Assembly (NCBI GenBank): GCA_007570785.1
Contig: ML664174.1
Coordinates: 5,762,828 to 5,826,827, forward strand
DNA: 64,000 nucleotides
Source: Antilocapra americana
Taxonomy: Eukaryota > Chordata > Mammalia > Artiodactyla > Antilocapridae
Direction: 5' to 3'
The position numbers and the translations under genes are program-made. Positions 10,490 through 22,554 of the stretch are shown in pieces. The first letter of the stretch is position 1, and every line of letters begins with the position of its first letter. The notes under the pieces are model-generated. The model had not been told where the DNA came from. It saw only the letters and a program-made list of their open reading frames with translations, and ran no database searches.

Positions 10490-10640
10490 AGTACCTGTGA
10501 ATACGTACTATCATTAGACCCATTTTACAAATGAAGAAAGGCTCAGGGAGAAGTCTCCATTCACAATCACCTAGTCGTACATAACCAAGCTGGGACCCGG
10601 GTCTGTGTGACCCCAACACCCAAGTTCTCAGCCCCCATAC
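10490..10640 (-). mobile_element. MIR SINE
   Basis: The reverse-strand MIR core CATTTTACAAATGAAGAAAG is followed by AAGCTGGGACCCGGGTCTG. Confidence 0.75.
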
Positions 10641-10858
10641 TTGACTTGGGAGGCAGATGTCAGATGGCACTGGGGTCACTCAGCAGGTCTAGATTCTGAT
10701 ATTTGCTCTCCCTGGAGATCCACAGTCATGGAGGAGAATTGGTCTCCTCCCAGCCCATCCCTCATTGGGATGTTTTTATCCCATCTAGTTACCCTCCCTG
10801 TAGCCCAGGGGGTTGGGGTTGTGTGCAAGGGTAGGCTTGTTTTTTGCCTCTCTTGTGT

Positions 10859-11069
10859 GCGTGCTATGCTAAGTTACCTCAGTTGTGTCTGACTCTTTGT
10901 GACCCTATGGACTGTAGCTCATCAGGCTCTGTCCATGGGATTCTCCAGGCAAGAATACTGGAGTGCCCTCCTCCAGGGGATCTTTCCAATCCAGGGATCA
11001 AACCTGCATTTCTTACGTATCCTACATTGGCAGGCAGGTTCTTTACCACTGAACCATCCGGGAAGCCCT
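10859..11069 (-). mobile_element. Bov-tA SINE
   Basis: The minus strand starts with the tRNA-like head GGGCTTCCCGGATGGTTCAG and runs through the Bov-A body to the GACACAACTGAGG tail. It is full length for the family. Confidence 0.9.
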
Positions 11070-11992
11070 CCTCTTCTCTTATCGAGGGGCAGTCTGAAGT
11101 CTGATATGTTGATGGCAATGGAGCTGGGCTCACCCTCAGGCGCAGCAGCTGATTGAAAACCAGATCCGTACCTCGGCTGTGTCTCTGCACAGCTGGAGGT
11201 GGAGGGCATATTGACCACTCTGAGAGCTGCTGTAGGTCCAGCCTGATGAGGAATGGAGAGACCCTGGGGAACGTGGGAGCCTCCCCAGGACTAAAGGGAT
11301 TACTCTCTAACCAGCTATCAGCCGTACTGTCTACCTGAAACTGGGGACCTTGGGGGCCTGCTCTGGAAGGTACTGGCTGGCTGCTAGAGTTGGTATTTCT
11401 TTTTTAGATGCTTTCTTTTCTGAGAGATGCTGCCCATATTATTGAATTGCATTCCAACATTCCCCTTCCACCCAAGGATGTCCTTTATTCCTGCCAATGT
11501 GGGGGTCCGAGGGACAAAATGCTACATTTTCAGAGCTCCAGCGAGCAGCAGAAGCCAGCAAGGGCAGAGGAAGGAGGTCCTGCCTGTCAGCTGCTCAAAT
11601 CCTCCCTTGCTTGCCTCAAGCTGGGGGAAGGAGGGCAGAGCCTGGTGCTTCATTGACTAGCTCAAGGAGGCCCGTATCCTCAGGCCCCTTCCTTCTCATG
11701 TGACTCCCATTTCACTGCTCAGCTTATAGCCCTTCCTGAGGGCATTGTGGGCAGTCAGGCAATTGGTTCAGTCAGCTTTTTGGACTCAGATAGAAGCTAG
11801 AATATTTTTAGCTTCGGTGTTGACCCTGACCTTGGCTTCTTTTCCAGCATCCTGCAACTTTTGGTTTGGTTTGGTTTGGAGCAGGAAGCTAGTTTTTCTG
11901 CACAGTGGAGGACCACCCTCCCTCTAAACCAAGCAATGCTTGTCCCTGACCCCTTCAGTGTGTAGCCAGATGTTCGGAAGATCTCTGGGCCG
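11070..11992. other. Unique intergenic sequence
   Basis: A short (TTTGG)n run lies at about 11857-11876. Nothing else is recognised. Confidence 0.5.
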
Positions 11993-12568
11993 TCTTGTCA
12001 TTCAGTCGCTCAGTTGTGTCCAACTCTTGGCCACCCCATGGATTGCAGCAATGCAGACTTCCGTGTCCTTCACTATCTCCCAGAATTTGCTGACACTCAT
12101 GTCCATTGACTCAGTAATGCTATTCAGGCATCTCATCTTCTGTCACCCCCTTCTCCTCCTGCCTTCAATCTTTCCCAGCATCAGGGTCTTTTCCAATGAT
12201 TCGACTCTTTGTATCAGTGGCAAAGCGTTGGAGCTTCAGCTTCAGCACCATTCCTTCCAATGAATATTCAGGGTTGATTTTCTTTAGGATTGAGTGGTCT
12301 GAACTTGCTGTCCAAGGGACTCTCCAGAGTCTTCTCTAGCACCACAGTTCGAAAGCATCGATTCTTCTGTGCTCAGTCTTCTTTATAGTCCAACTCTCAC
12401 ATCCATACATGACTACCGGAAAAGCCGTAGCTTTGACTATATGGACCTTTGTCGGCAAAGGGATGTCTGTGCTTTTTAATACACTGTCTTGGCTTGTCAT
12501 AACTTTTCTACCATGGAGCAAGTGTCTTTTAATTTCATGGCTGCACTTGCTGATTTTGGAGGCTGGTG
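11993..12568 (-). mobile_element. BovB LINE fragment
   Basis: About 575 bp of the BovB 3' half. The minus strand encodes remnants of the post-RT domain (MYGCESWTIKKTEHRRIDAF) in broken frames. It contains the LLHGRKVMTS region without the extra patch seen in the copy at 45571-45612. Confidence 0.92.
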
Positions 12569-13799
12569 GTGAGACAGCTGCCTTGGAGTAGTGGGGTTTA
12601 CTTGAGGCTGTGGGAACATGGGGGCAAAGTGTCCCTGTCATGGCACTGAAGCCACCTCCAGGGGCAGGAGCTGAGCCCTGGCTATGGGTCCACACATGAA
12701 GGGAGTTAGGGAGCTGGGCTTTCTCTTCTTAAACATGCATTAGAAATCACTGGAGGATTGGAAGTCCCTCCCAACATTGAAGCAAAGTTGGGAGTTATAT
12801 GCTTGTGCCTACCATGCCCAGCTTGGTTTGGGGGCTAGAGGGGACAAGTCCTGGGTACAACTTGCTGATAGATTGACCTGAGTCATCACTTCCTATTTCC
12901 AGGCTTTATTTCCTTGTCTGTGAAATAAAGGGATTGGGCCAGATGGCTTCTTAGTTTTATGATTCCGCGAATATCTTAGAAAGCAAAACACATGGAGCCA
13001 AACATCCTTTGCCATGTTGAACGATGGGGCAGTAGGGGCAGCGGTGTTGACGCTTCTGTTCTAGACAGAAGGGAGTTGGTGTGAGTCATTGATGATGTCA
13101 AGTGATTCACATGGACAGGTCTAAGACTCTAGAATCTGGCTCTCTGAACCTCCTTTGAAGTGGTGGTTTGAAATCCTTTTATGAATTGGAGGTTGACTGA
13201 GAACATGTCATCTCATTGTTATGTTGTATTTCCCCGAACGCGCCATTTTAAATTAAAACATCGAAGCAACTGTCTTATTTGAGGATTGTGTTTAGCATCC
13301 AAACATGCTATTTAACATCTCTGTAGCTGATTTGTTTTTGCAATACTCGTTTTGAGAATGAGTTACTGATATCTGAAGTCTCAGGGAGGTAGATTTCAGC
13401 TCAGTCCAGGAAAGAACTTTTAACAAGCTGGGCTGGCTTTTAGAGATGCCGAACTTCCTGCTGTTGGTAATGTTCAAACCAAAGTCCGAAGCTTACCACC
13501 GACCCTCTGCCCACCCCGTGTTCTCCTACCCCCCACCCTCATTGGGGACATTGCAGAGTGATTCTCTGACACCTTGTCCAAAGCAGCCCCCTCTTCCCTA
13601 CTCTGTCATACTATCCTGGTTGGGTATTTTAATACTTGACACTTTCTGTAAGTGTTATGTTCATGTATTCTTTTATTCATTGGCCATGACCCCACTAAAC
13701 TTGGAGGTAAAACTGGCAAAGTAGGCACCTGGACTCTTGTCATCATTCTTCTTCCAGTGTACCATCTCCTGGCATTTAGCAGTCACTCATCAAATACTG
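12569..13799. other. Intergenic sequence with a MIR-like remnant and an AP-1-like cluster
   Basis: About 12870-12975 resembles an old MIR-type SINE (TTTCCTTGTCTGTGAAATAA, then GGGCCAGATGGCTTC). An AP-1 consensus and a CRE-like octamer lie at 13082-13100. The rest is unique. Confidence 0.45.
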
Positions 13800-14012
13800 G
13801 GGCTTCCCCAGTGACTCAGTGGTAAGGAACCTGCTATCAATGCAGGAGACACAGGTTCGATCCCTGGGTTGGGAAAATCCCCTGGAGAAGGTCATGGGAA
13901 CCCACTCCAGTATTCTTGCCTGTAGAATCCCATGAACAGAGGAGCCTAGTGGGGTACAGTCCATAGGGTAGCAAAGAGTAGGACACGACTGAAGCAACTG
14001 AACTGTACGCAG
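13800..14012 (+). mobile_element. Bov-tA SINE with target-site duplication
   Basis: The head GGGCTTCCCCAGTGACTCAG is followed by the B-box-like GGTTCGATCCC and the Bov-A body ending GGACACGACTGAAGC. A 9-bp direct repeat CAAATACTG flanks it (13791-13799 and 14013-14021). Confidence 0.95.
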
Positions 14013-14021
14013 CAAATACTG

Positions 14022-14993
14022 AACAGATAAAAGTTTACTATTGGTTTAGGTTTTATCACTTCCAAGTCTACTAGCCCACTGATCTATGGGATTAGGCTCC
14101 TTTGGAGCCTGGTTGGGGAGGTTTGAAGGGGCCTTGGTGTCCCAGGTTAGTGAGCATGGAATAAGCCCTGGGAATTGGATGTGTGTTGTCTCCCTTGCTG
14201 GCTATGCGTCCCCTGAGTGAGTCATCCACCATTTCTGGGTCTCAGTTGCTTCATCTGTAGACGGAGAGAGTTGGATTCCGTTATCTTCAAGACTCTTTCC
14301 AGCTGGCCTACCTTGTGATTTCAAGTACTTTGTGTTTGCATTCACTCCTCTGTTCTCAGACTGTTCCTTCAACTTTCTTTTATTAGGGGTTCTAGGCCTA
14401 TTAAAACAGAAAAAAAAATTAAGTAGCCTTGAGAAGGGAAGAGTAAATACAAGTACAAATGGTTGTTTTATTCTGCCTAACAAATTACACGGACTACAGG
14501 GAGACCCCAAGGGAATGGACTGTTTAATTAAATAATTGCCAAGTTAAATATAGATAGTTCAACCCAGGCATAAATTAACTACTGAGATTCTTTTGCTGAT
14601 ATACTTTAGCCACTTAACTGCACTCAGCTGCAACATATCTAATGTTCTGATTTTAAAAATACTTTATACATGGAGATAGTGTGCACATTCTTTCTTTTCT
14701 CTGGCTTCTCTTGGAGATGGCTAGTAAGCCTGGATGATTCCATTTTGCTGGTGAGAAAATTAAAAGTAAGCTACTCTTAATATCAAAGTTAAAATGCCCC
14801 TTGCTGAAGGATTGTGCTCTGTGGCTGGCATGGGCTGACATGGAAGGTAGGTAGAAGGTGAAATTATTTTCTTTTAGATAAATTTAGGGCTTTCCCCTAC
14901 ATATTCCTATTTCTTCATGTACTTGGAAAATATTTTTTCTACATCCTAAAGTGTTATTAAATCACTGCTGTGTGATAAAGCAGTCAACGTACA
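14022..14993. other. Intergenic sequence with a MIR-like remnant
   Basis: Positions 14185-14330 resemble a MIR-family SINE (GGGTCTCAGTTGCTTCATCTG, read with changes, then CTTTCCAGCTGGCC). The rest is AT-rich unique sequence. Confidence 0.45.
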
Positions 14994-15205
14994 GGTGTGT
15001 GCGTGTGTGCTCAGTCATGTCCTACTCTTATCAACCCTATGGACTGTAGCCCACCAGGTCCTCTGTCTGTGGGATTCTCCAGGCAAGAATACTGGAATGG
15101 ATTGCCATTTCCTTCTCCAGGGGATCTTCCCTACCCAGGGATCAAACCCATGTCTCTTGCATCTCCTGCATTGCAGGCAGTTTGTTTACCACTAGAGGAT
15201 CCATA
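14994..15205 (-). mobile_element. Bov-tA SINE
   Basis: The reverse complement of the Bov-A body is clear (GACTGTAGCCCACCAGG, CAGGCAAGAATACTGG). The tail end carries a TGTG/CGTG run at 14995-15010. The tRNA head at the right edge is degraded. Confidence 0.9.
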
Positions 15206-15394
15206 TAGATAGGCATTGGGTCCTAACATAGTATAAGGTTGCTATATGGTGCAAAAAGCATAAAATGTGGTGCTTATTCATAAAGTTTACATTTTAGTTG
15301 AGGAGACAAGACATAAACTAATGAAACCACCAATTAACAAGACTGGGTTTTGTACCTTGAGAGCACTGATACAATAAAAGACAAGCTTGAGATA

Positions 15395-15603
15395 ATTAGG
15401 GGACAGTAGCTGGTCAGACCCTGCTGGTCTGGGAAGATCCCATGTCCCCCAGGACAACTAAGCTGGGGAGCTGCAACTATTGACCCCACGTGCCTAAGGC
15501 CCGTGCTCTGCAACAGGAGAGTAGCGCCCACTTGCCACAACTGGAGAAAGCCCACGTGCAGCCACAAAGACCCAGCATAGATGAAAATAAAAAATAAAAT
15601 AAA
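15395..15603 (+). mobile_element. CHR-2-type SINE
   Basis: The body shows the family's CCCGTGCTCTGCAACAGGAG and GCCACAACTGGAGAAAGCCC blocks, with an A-rich AAATAAAATAAATAA tail. The tRNA head has been replaced or heavily mutated. Confidence 0.8.
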
Positions 15604-16075
15604 TAATATGGTACATATACACAATGGAATATTACTCAGCATTAAAAAAAAATTCATTTGAAGCAATTCTACTCAGATGGTCGAAACTGGAGCCCATTAT
15701 CCAGAGTGAAGTAAGCCAGAAGCAAAAACAATACAGTATATTAACGCATATATATGGAATTTAGAAAGATGGTAGCGAAAACCCAACATGCGAGACAGCA
15801 AAAGGAACGCAGATGTATAGAATAGACTCGTGGACTTTGTGGATGAGGGTAAGGGTGGGATGATATGGGAGAAGGGCACTGNNNNNNNNNNNNNNNNNNN
15901 NNNNNNNNNNNNNNNNNNNNNNNNNNNNNNNNNNNNNNNNNNNNNNNNNNNNNNNNNNNNNNNNNNNNNNNNNNNNNNNNNGGAGGGGGGTTCCGGAGGG
16001 GAAGCATATGTAAACCCATGGTGATATCATGACAATGTATGGCAAAAACAATAAAAAAAAAAAAAATAAAGCAGA
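15604..16075 (+). mobile_element. L1 3' end interrupted by the assembly gap
   Basis: Typical ruminant L1 3' sequence: ATACACAATGGAATATTACT, AGTGAAGTAAGCCAGAA, ATATGGAATTTAGAAAGATG, GGACTTTGTGGATGAGGG. After the gap it resumes with CATGACAATGTATGGCAAAA and a poly(A) tail. The missing part corresponds to the G-rich L1 3'UTR. Confidence 0.9.
15882..15981. other. Assembly gap of exactly 100 N
   Basis: The run is exactly 100 N, the usual placeholder for a gap of unknown size. It lies inside an L1 3'UTR and is bounded on the right by a G-rich stretch. Confidence 0.99.
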
Positions 16076-16689
16076 ATGTGACATTTCAAAGTAAAAAAAA
16101 ATTGATTTTAGATAAAATTTGTGTAATAAAATTGCTTATGTTTAAAAATAAATAAATAAATAATAAAAAACCAGGACATTATGTAAGCAGCAAATTCTTT
16201 TTCAAAAAAAAAAATACTAATCCAGTTGTCTGACATCTCTGGGAACCTTGGGAGATCTGGCCATGTAAAACTCAAGTTCCTCTTTGGCATCGATTGTGGC
16301 AACAGTCCTGTGGATGTAAGTAGCAGTTATTTAAGTCAAAGCTCATACTCCTCAGCTTGTTTCAGTCCCTACCACTCCCTGTAAGTCCCCAGTACTGCCT
16401 GAATCTTTTTCCCGTAATGGTAGAGAAATATATCTTTGTACTCATATTTCTATCAAGAATAAGAAAAACAAAGGACCAACAGAGCTGTGTTTTTTTAAAA
16501 AAGGTGATAAGAAGAAGCTTGTTCTTCACAGAAATGAAGAATATGCAAACAAAGGGCATGTATGTTGAAGGAATTTAGCCTACCTGCCTCTCTTATATAG
16601 ATTCCTGCTGGGCTCTGTGTCAGTGGAGTTTATGGGAGCTTATGGGAAACAGATAGGTTATATAACAGAGGCTCTGCCTCAAGAAAACT
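16076..16689. other. AT-rich intergenic sequence with an (AAAT)n tract
   Basis: An A-rich simple repeat lies at about 16143-16168. No exon or clear repeat family follows. Confidence 0.45.
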
Positions 16690-16872
16690 AGTCCTAATAG
16701 CTGAGACTTATTAAGGGTTTATATGTGCATCTACCTTCCCAACACCCCTGAGCGATACGTATCGTTATTTTTCTCTGCCTCACAGAGGAGGAAGCAGGCA
16801 TAAAGAGGTTAAGTAACATGTCCAGGGTCACGTAGCTCCTTGAGGGTGGAGACAGGATTTGAATATACAGAT
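16690..16872 (-). mobile_element. MIR SINE
   Basis: The reverse-strand core is CCTCACAGAGGAGGAAGCAGG, AGAGGTTAAGTAACATGTCC, AGGGTCACGTAGCTC. Confidence 0.8.
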
Positions 16873-16874
16873 GT

Positions 16875-17277
16875 GAGAGTTGGACCATAAAGAAGTCTGA
16901 GCGCTGAAGAACTGATGCTTTCGAATTGTGGTGCTGGAGAAGACTCTTAGAGAGTCCCTTGAACTGCAAGGAGATCAAACCAGTCAATTCTAAAGGAAAT
17001 CAACCCTGTATGTTTATTGGAGGGACTGATGCTGAAGCTCCAATACTTTGGCCACCTGATGCAAAGAGCCGACTCGTTAGAAAAGACCCTGATGCTAGGA
17101 AAGATTGAGGGCAAGAGAAGAGGGTGACAAAGGATGAGATGGTTGGATGACATCACTGATTTAGTGGACATAAGTTTGAGCAAATTCTGGGAGATAGTGA
17201 AGGACAGGGAAGCCTGGTGTGCTGCAGTCCATGGGGTTGCAAAGAGTCAGACATGACTGAGCAACTGAACAATAACT
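16875..17277 (+). mobile_element. BovB LINE 3' end
   Basis: Sense-strand BovB 3' sequence of about 400 bp, from the GAGAGTTGGACCATAAAGAA region through CAATACTTTGGCCACCTGAT to the GACATGACTGAGCAACTGAA tail. It abuts the MIR on its left. Confidence 0.92.
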
Positions 17278-18395
17278 GCCTGACTCCAGAGTCCAGTTTC
17301 ATGTTTGCTTCCTCTGTGCGATGAAGCTTTAAGACAGATGCCCTTGGCCTGGGATGATAGATGCATGGTGTGTGTGTTTGTGTGTGTATGCACACGCGTG
17401 CACACTCTGTCCTAGCACTGAGAGCAGTACTCAGTGCTAACAGGCACCTGGTAAATATCTTTGAATACATGTGCTGGCAGATGGCCCCTGAGGTCTGGGG
17501 CTGTGTTTACTGAACTTGTTCCTCTGAGCACAATGTCCTGATGGGGGCTCAGATCTGATCAGAGGGACAAGCAGGGACAGACTAACTTGTTCCACACCTT
17601 TTTGTTCCAAGTCTGAATCTCCTCTAAGTATTTCTTTCTCCACCACTTTCACCCCCCAGACTATGAGATGAGACAGCAGGCATCTTCACTGGAGAGTGCA
17701 GGAAAAAAGCAGTAATTGTTGATAAAGCCCAGTGGCATAGGAAATGGTCCTGCAGGCCACTGAAGCCTTGAGAGGGGCTGTCCTGTGGTGCTTGTGCATA
17801 GGAGCGGCAGGGTGGGATTGTGGGCAGTGTCTGTGTAGCTGGCTCCAGGACTGGAGTGGGGGATGGCTGCGGAATGCAGAGGGGCTGATGAGAGTAGCAG
17901 TCCTGTATGAACGTCCCGTCTCAGTGCCAGCCATTTAGCTGCTCAGAAGAAAACCCTGAGATAAGGATTTGAATGCAAGTAGTTTATTTGAGAGGCAATC
18001 CCAGGAAGCACCAATGGGAGAGTGGGAGAAGTGTCAGAGAAGGGTAGACAGCTGATAAAGCGTTCGTAGTCAAGCTTGTTCTCTCCAGGGGTAGCTGGAC
18101 CTTGATCTTCCTGGATGGTCTGGGAGCCAGTGAAGGACACATGCCTCAGACACAGCATACCCAGGGGACAAGGGGGCTGGGGTGTTCAAACACCAACCCC
18201 TCGGTGATGGGTTGGGGCCACCTGGCCCTGATGTAGGCAAGGGGGGCTCCGGTGGCAGAGATACAGTGTTGGCAACTGGCATCTGGACAGGCATGCACTG
18301 AATTGGTGAGGGAGAGGGGATGTGTAGGAGGGTACCTGCTGTACCCGTAACCTCCCTTCTATCCATATAGGTTGAATGTCCTGTCTGGAGCCCAG
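17278..18395. other. Unique intergenic sequence with a short TG/CA tract
   Basis: A TG-rich run at 17369-17405 includes a 26-nt perfect purine-pyrimidine alternation. No gene signal is visible. Confidence 0.5.
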
Positions 18396-18905
18396 CGAGC
18401 TTTGCAGAGATGCTATGCCCATCCTATACCATAGCTTTTGCTATACAACAGATCTCTCCAAATTTTCTGGCTTAAAATAACAACCAGTTTACTTAGCTCT
18501 CATCTCAGTGGATGGGCGACTTGGTTTGGGCTCAGTTGGGCAGTTCTGGACTCAGCAGGGCTCACTCAGGCATCCGTGACCAACTTGGTGGTCTGAGATG
18601 GCCTCGTGGGGACAGCTTCTCTGTCCCACATGGTCTCTTAGCCTCTAGCCATCTAGCTGGGGCTTATTCTCAGGGAAGGGAATGGGCGGAGGCAAGCAAG
18701 TGCTCTGGAGGCCTGGGCTTGGAACTGGCACAGCATCATTGCTTCCACAGTCTGTTGGCCAATGCAAGTCATCAGTCCTGCCCAGATTCACAGGGTGGGG
18801 ACACAGACTCTGCTTCTTGGTGGGAAGAGTTAGAAAATTATATTTAGGAGGACATGTACAGGAAGAAGAATATTTGCATCCACTCTTGCAAATAATCTAT
18901 CACAT
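18396..18905 (+). mobile_element. Old interspersed repeat, family not assigned
   Basis: The sequence has the look of a common old mammalian repeat: GGCTTAAAATAACAACCAGTTTAC, read with changes, then TTGGGCTCAGTTGGGCAG, then a TTGGCCAATGCAAGTCATCA block and CAGATTCACAGGGTGGGGAC. A related copy lies at 32385-32745. I cannot name the family with confidence. Confidence 0.5.
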
Positions 18906-19609
18906 GGCTGGGCCTCGAGGCAGCTTGTGTTCCGGTGGACAGTGAAAACCAGCAGGCTCTGTCTTTCAGACGGAGTAGGAGTCAGAAGCTGTCTGGGTCA
19001 AGTGTGGGAACGTCTCTGTCCTACAGTATCTCCTTCACAGGTGCTTTCTGTTACTCAGTCTTTTCTGTTGATCTTCTGTAAGTAAGCAATTATTTCTGAG
19101 GGACAGCTCATTGTGTCTCTGCTTACCCAGGCAGTGATTCTGTGTGGGTTGGGAGAGCAGAAAAGAGCTGAGTGGTTTGGGGGAAAGGAGATGTCGTGGA
19201 CACGTACACCTCGTTTTGGCCAGTATCTGAACCCTTTGCCCTGTGTTTAGGGAATTCCTACCTTGCTAGTTCTGATGAGTGGTGGCAGAGCCGGCCACTT
19301 TAGACGGTGGAAAGAGTGTCTTCCCTTTCCTAGCCTCCATTTGCAGCCAGGTGGTGGGTGTACTACCTGAGCTTTGCTGATCAGACATACCTGCCTCTGG
19401 ACTCAGGATAGGAGCTAGTGACGTGAAGAAGTGGGATTGGGGAACTCTTTCTAGAGGAGGTCTGAATTCCTGGAGCAGTGGTGGCTGTGGGGCTGGAGGC
19501 TGAGTCCCGTATCAGGGATTGCGTGCTGTTGGCACAAGCCACAGTGTCCAGCATCCATGGCAGTGATATTTTCACTAAACAAGTTCTGTGGCATGTTTCG
19601 GGGGAATTG
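18906..19609. other. Unique intergenic sequence
   Basis: Nothing recognisable in about 700 bp. Confidence 0.45.
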
Positions 19610-19618
19610 CTTCTGGCT

Positions 19619-19853
19619 TCAGGGACTTCCCAGGTGGCACTGGTGGTAAAGAACTCACCTGCCAATGCAGGAGACATGAGAGACACGGGTTCGATTCCTG
19701 GGTCAGGAAGATTCCCCAGACAGAGGAGGGCATGGCAACCCAATCCAGTATTTTTGCCTGGAGAATCCCGTGGACAGAGGAGCCTGGTGGGCTACAGTCC
19801 ACAGGAATTGCAGAGAGTCAGACAAGACTGAAGCAACTTAGCATGCATGCATA
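19619..19853 (+). mobile_element. Bov-tA SINE with target-site duplication
   Basis: The head GGGACTTCCCAGGTGGCACT and a complete Bov-A body are present, with a GCATGCATGCATA tail. The 9-bp repeat CTTCTGGCT flanks it (19610-19618 and 19854-19862). Confidence 0.95.
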
Positions 19854-19862
19854 CTTCTGGCT

Positions 19863-21584
19863 GCAAAATCTTGAACTTGGTTCTTTAGCTCTCCCAGGGA
19901 TTATGTGAAGTAAACGATACCCTCTTAATGAATTTCTACTTGGCTTGCAGCTAAGAAACCCAACTTGTAAGGTGGGAATAGGGAGGGAAGCATATGGATG
20001 GAAGGAGGGGAGAGATTGGCCCAAAGAAGACATTGGTTCTACTTCTCTATTTTGCCCAATGTCGGCACCATGGGGAACGATAAAGAAAACTGGGTAAATG
20101 TTTCTGAAAGCAGGTCTTTTAAAAAAGTAGAATTTTAGAAGGTAAAGGGTTTGCTGCTTAAGGAAACTGATTGGAGAATGGAGGGTTAAGTGAGAGAGGT
20201 TGATCTGGAGACATGGGGATGTTGTGTGCTTCCAGTTTGGAGCCCTGGAGCAGACGGCAACTTCTGGGATGGCCCCATGGGTGGGGAGTGGTGGTGGTAG
20301 GGGAGATGTGAAGCAGTCATGGATCCTAGGGTAAAAGAACCAAGGACGAAATTCATCCTTTTTCTTTGAAGGGCATCCAGTGTTGGACAGGGATGTGTTG
20401 TAACAGTGAAGTTGAGTCAAGGACGTATAATTTGTATTCAGTGGTTTACTTTTTTAAAGCCCTGAACTTGCTTAGCTAATAAGCAAATTTTCTTTCCTTA
20501 AGAGAAACTATTTTTATAGAAAAAAAACATAGGTGAGTGAATCACATACGATGTTACTGCTTCCCTTGGTTTAATCAACCATTAAAGAAAGTTTACTTTT
20601 GAGCTTAAGGAAATTTGGCAGCTACTTCAAATGTAGGTGGCGTCACGGAGAGGTATTAATTCTCCTCCCTACATAAAACACAGAAGAAATACACATACAA
20701 AGAGCTAGCCAAAGAGCTTTGGCCCAGTGTAGTGCGGCACTGCTGTTTACCTTGGGTGGAGTGATAGCTCTTGTCGAGACATGAGTTGGGGAGCACGTGC
20801 CCATCCATGGTGTGTTTCTTGGGATGCCTGGGGTCACACCTCCACCTTTGGGTTACCCACCTCTCCACCATCACAGAGCTCATGTTTGAATGCCTCCTGT
20901 GGATCTCGGGCCTGTTCTCCTCCTCAACCCTGCTCTCCTAAGTGCTATATAGAAACCCACTGTGTTCTTAGAGCACCATCAAGCTCAGAAGTGGACAAAT
21001 CTAGGTATATTCTCCAAAGTCTGCAGAGCCAGACTGGGCAGGGAGGAGAGAGATCCCCAAGGCCAACCAGCCTTCAGGGCTGGGACACCCTCCCAGATAC
21101 CAAATTTGAGTGTAAAGAAAGGCTGGGAGGCTCTGGCCTCATCCTCGTTCTTTGGTGGTGTGGTCTTTCTGAGAGGAGCAAACTCCTTTGATATTAAGAC
21201 ATTAATTGCAATGGAAGGCCCTCCTTCCAACCCAGGAGGCAGAGACATTCTTGCAGTATTTCTACAGGGGCCCAGCTGTATGTGAACGAAGTCTGCAGAG
21301 CTCAAATATGCATGGGTCAGGACGGATCTGTATGAGTGGCCCTCACTGCAGTGCTCCCCATGCCTCTTGGAAGTCAGAGGCTTTTGGCATCACTGGCTGG
21401 GGATCTTTACATGGTCGGCCAACCCACACCCATGTGACCTTTGGTGTAGCAACTCTTCACCTCGAAGGGCTCTCATTTCATTGGCTCCTTAGCATGGTCC
21501 CCATTTTACAGATAGAGAAATTGAGACTTGTGGAGATCAATGACTAGCTCAAGGCTATGGAGGTGATAGAAATTTATTTTCTAA
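19863..21584. other. Unique intergenic sequence
   Basis: About 1.7 kb without a recognised repeat or exon. An AT-rich block at 20420-20640 carries a MEF2-like CTATTTTTATAG (20508-20519). A 200-codon open frame on the minus strand (19818-20420) shows no domain and runs into SINE sequence, so it is judged fortuitous. Confidence 0.45.
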
Positions 21585-21860
21585 ACAGTGATTTTTTATT
21601 TTTCATGACAATACCACATAAAATCTTTAATTAAAATTAAAAATGTTTTTTGAAATATAATTCACCCATTAATGTGTACAATTGAATGGTTTTTAGTATA
21701 TTCACAGATTGTACAACCATTATCAGAGTCAATTTTAGGACATTTTCATTATTACCCCCCCTCAAATCCCACATCCTTTGGCTATCATCCCTCATTCCTC
21801 CCCTCCTCAAATCCTCCCAGTCCCAAGAAATAGCCAGTTTACTTCCATGAAACCAAGTCT
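21585..21860 (-). mobile_element. L1M 3'UTR fragment
   Basis: The reverse complement of an old L1 3'UTR is recognisable by ATTAATGTGTACAATTGAATGG, read with changes, and GATTGTACAACCATTATCAG, then a C/T-rich stretch. Confidence 0.7.
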
Positions 21861-22009
21861 TTTAAATTCCAAATCCAATACTCTTATCACAATGCCCACA
21901 TCAGTCTGGAATCTGCTCAAATATTGCACTTGAAGAGAAATGACTTAGAGTTTTAAGAGTTGACTTCCTTTAAAATGTTGCCCACTTTAGGAGTTTTCAA
22001 GGCATCAAC

Positions 22010-22540
22010 CATGTGATGCTTAATTTTGTGTGTCAGTTTAACTGGTCTAAAGGATGCCTACATGGCTGATAGAATATTTTTATATGTGAGGGTGTTTCTA
22101 GAAGTGGTTCACGTTTGATTCAATAGACTAAGACTGCCCTCACCAATGCAGGTGGGCATCATCCAATTATTGAGGCCTGAATAAAACAAAAAAGTACATG
22201 AAGGACAAATTTGTTCTTGCTTGAGCTGGGATGTTCATCTTCTGTCCTCAGACACTGGCGCCCCTGGTTCTGAGACCTCTGGACTCATGCTGGGATTGAC
22301 ACCATATGTCCCCCAAATTTTAGGCTTTCAGAGTTGGACTGGGATTGACACCATCAGCCCCCCTGGTTCTCAGGCCTTCAGGTTTGGACTGGAACTATAA
22401 CTCTGGCTTTCCTGGGCATCATGCCTGCAAGGTGGCAGATGGGGGACTTCTCAGCCTCCATAATCACCTGGAATAATCCCTCTTTCTATCTCTCTATATC
22501 CTATTGATTCTGTCTCTGGAGATGCCTGCGTGAAAAAAGT
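22010..22540 (+). mobile_element. Old interspersed repeat with internal approximate tandem units
   Basis: It starts GTGATGCTTAATTTTGTGTG and ends in TCTCTATATCCTATTGATTC. It contains two copies of GGGATTGACACCAT and a third degenerate one, about 60 bp apart. It resembles a common old LTR/LINE-type mammalian repeat whose family I cannot name safely. Confidence 0.6.
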
Positions 22541-22554
22541 GAAATATCAAAGTG

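Noticed and set aside
19818..20420. 200-codon open frame on the minus strand
   Set aside because: No domain, low-complexity biased composition, no splice or promoter context, and its C-terminal end is translated Bov-tA sequence. Frames of this length occur by chance in 64 kb.
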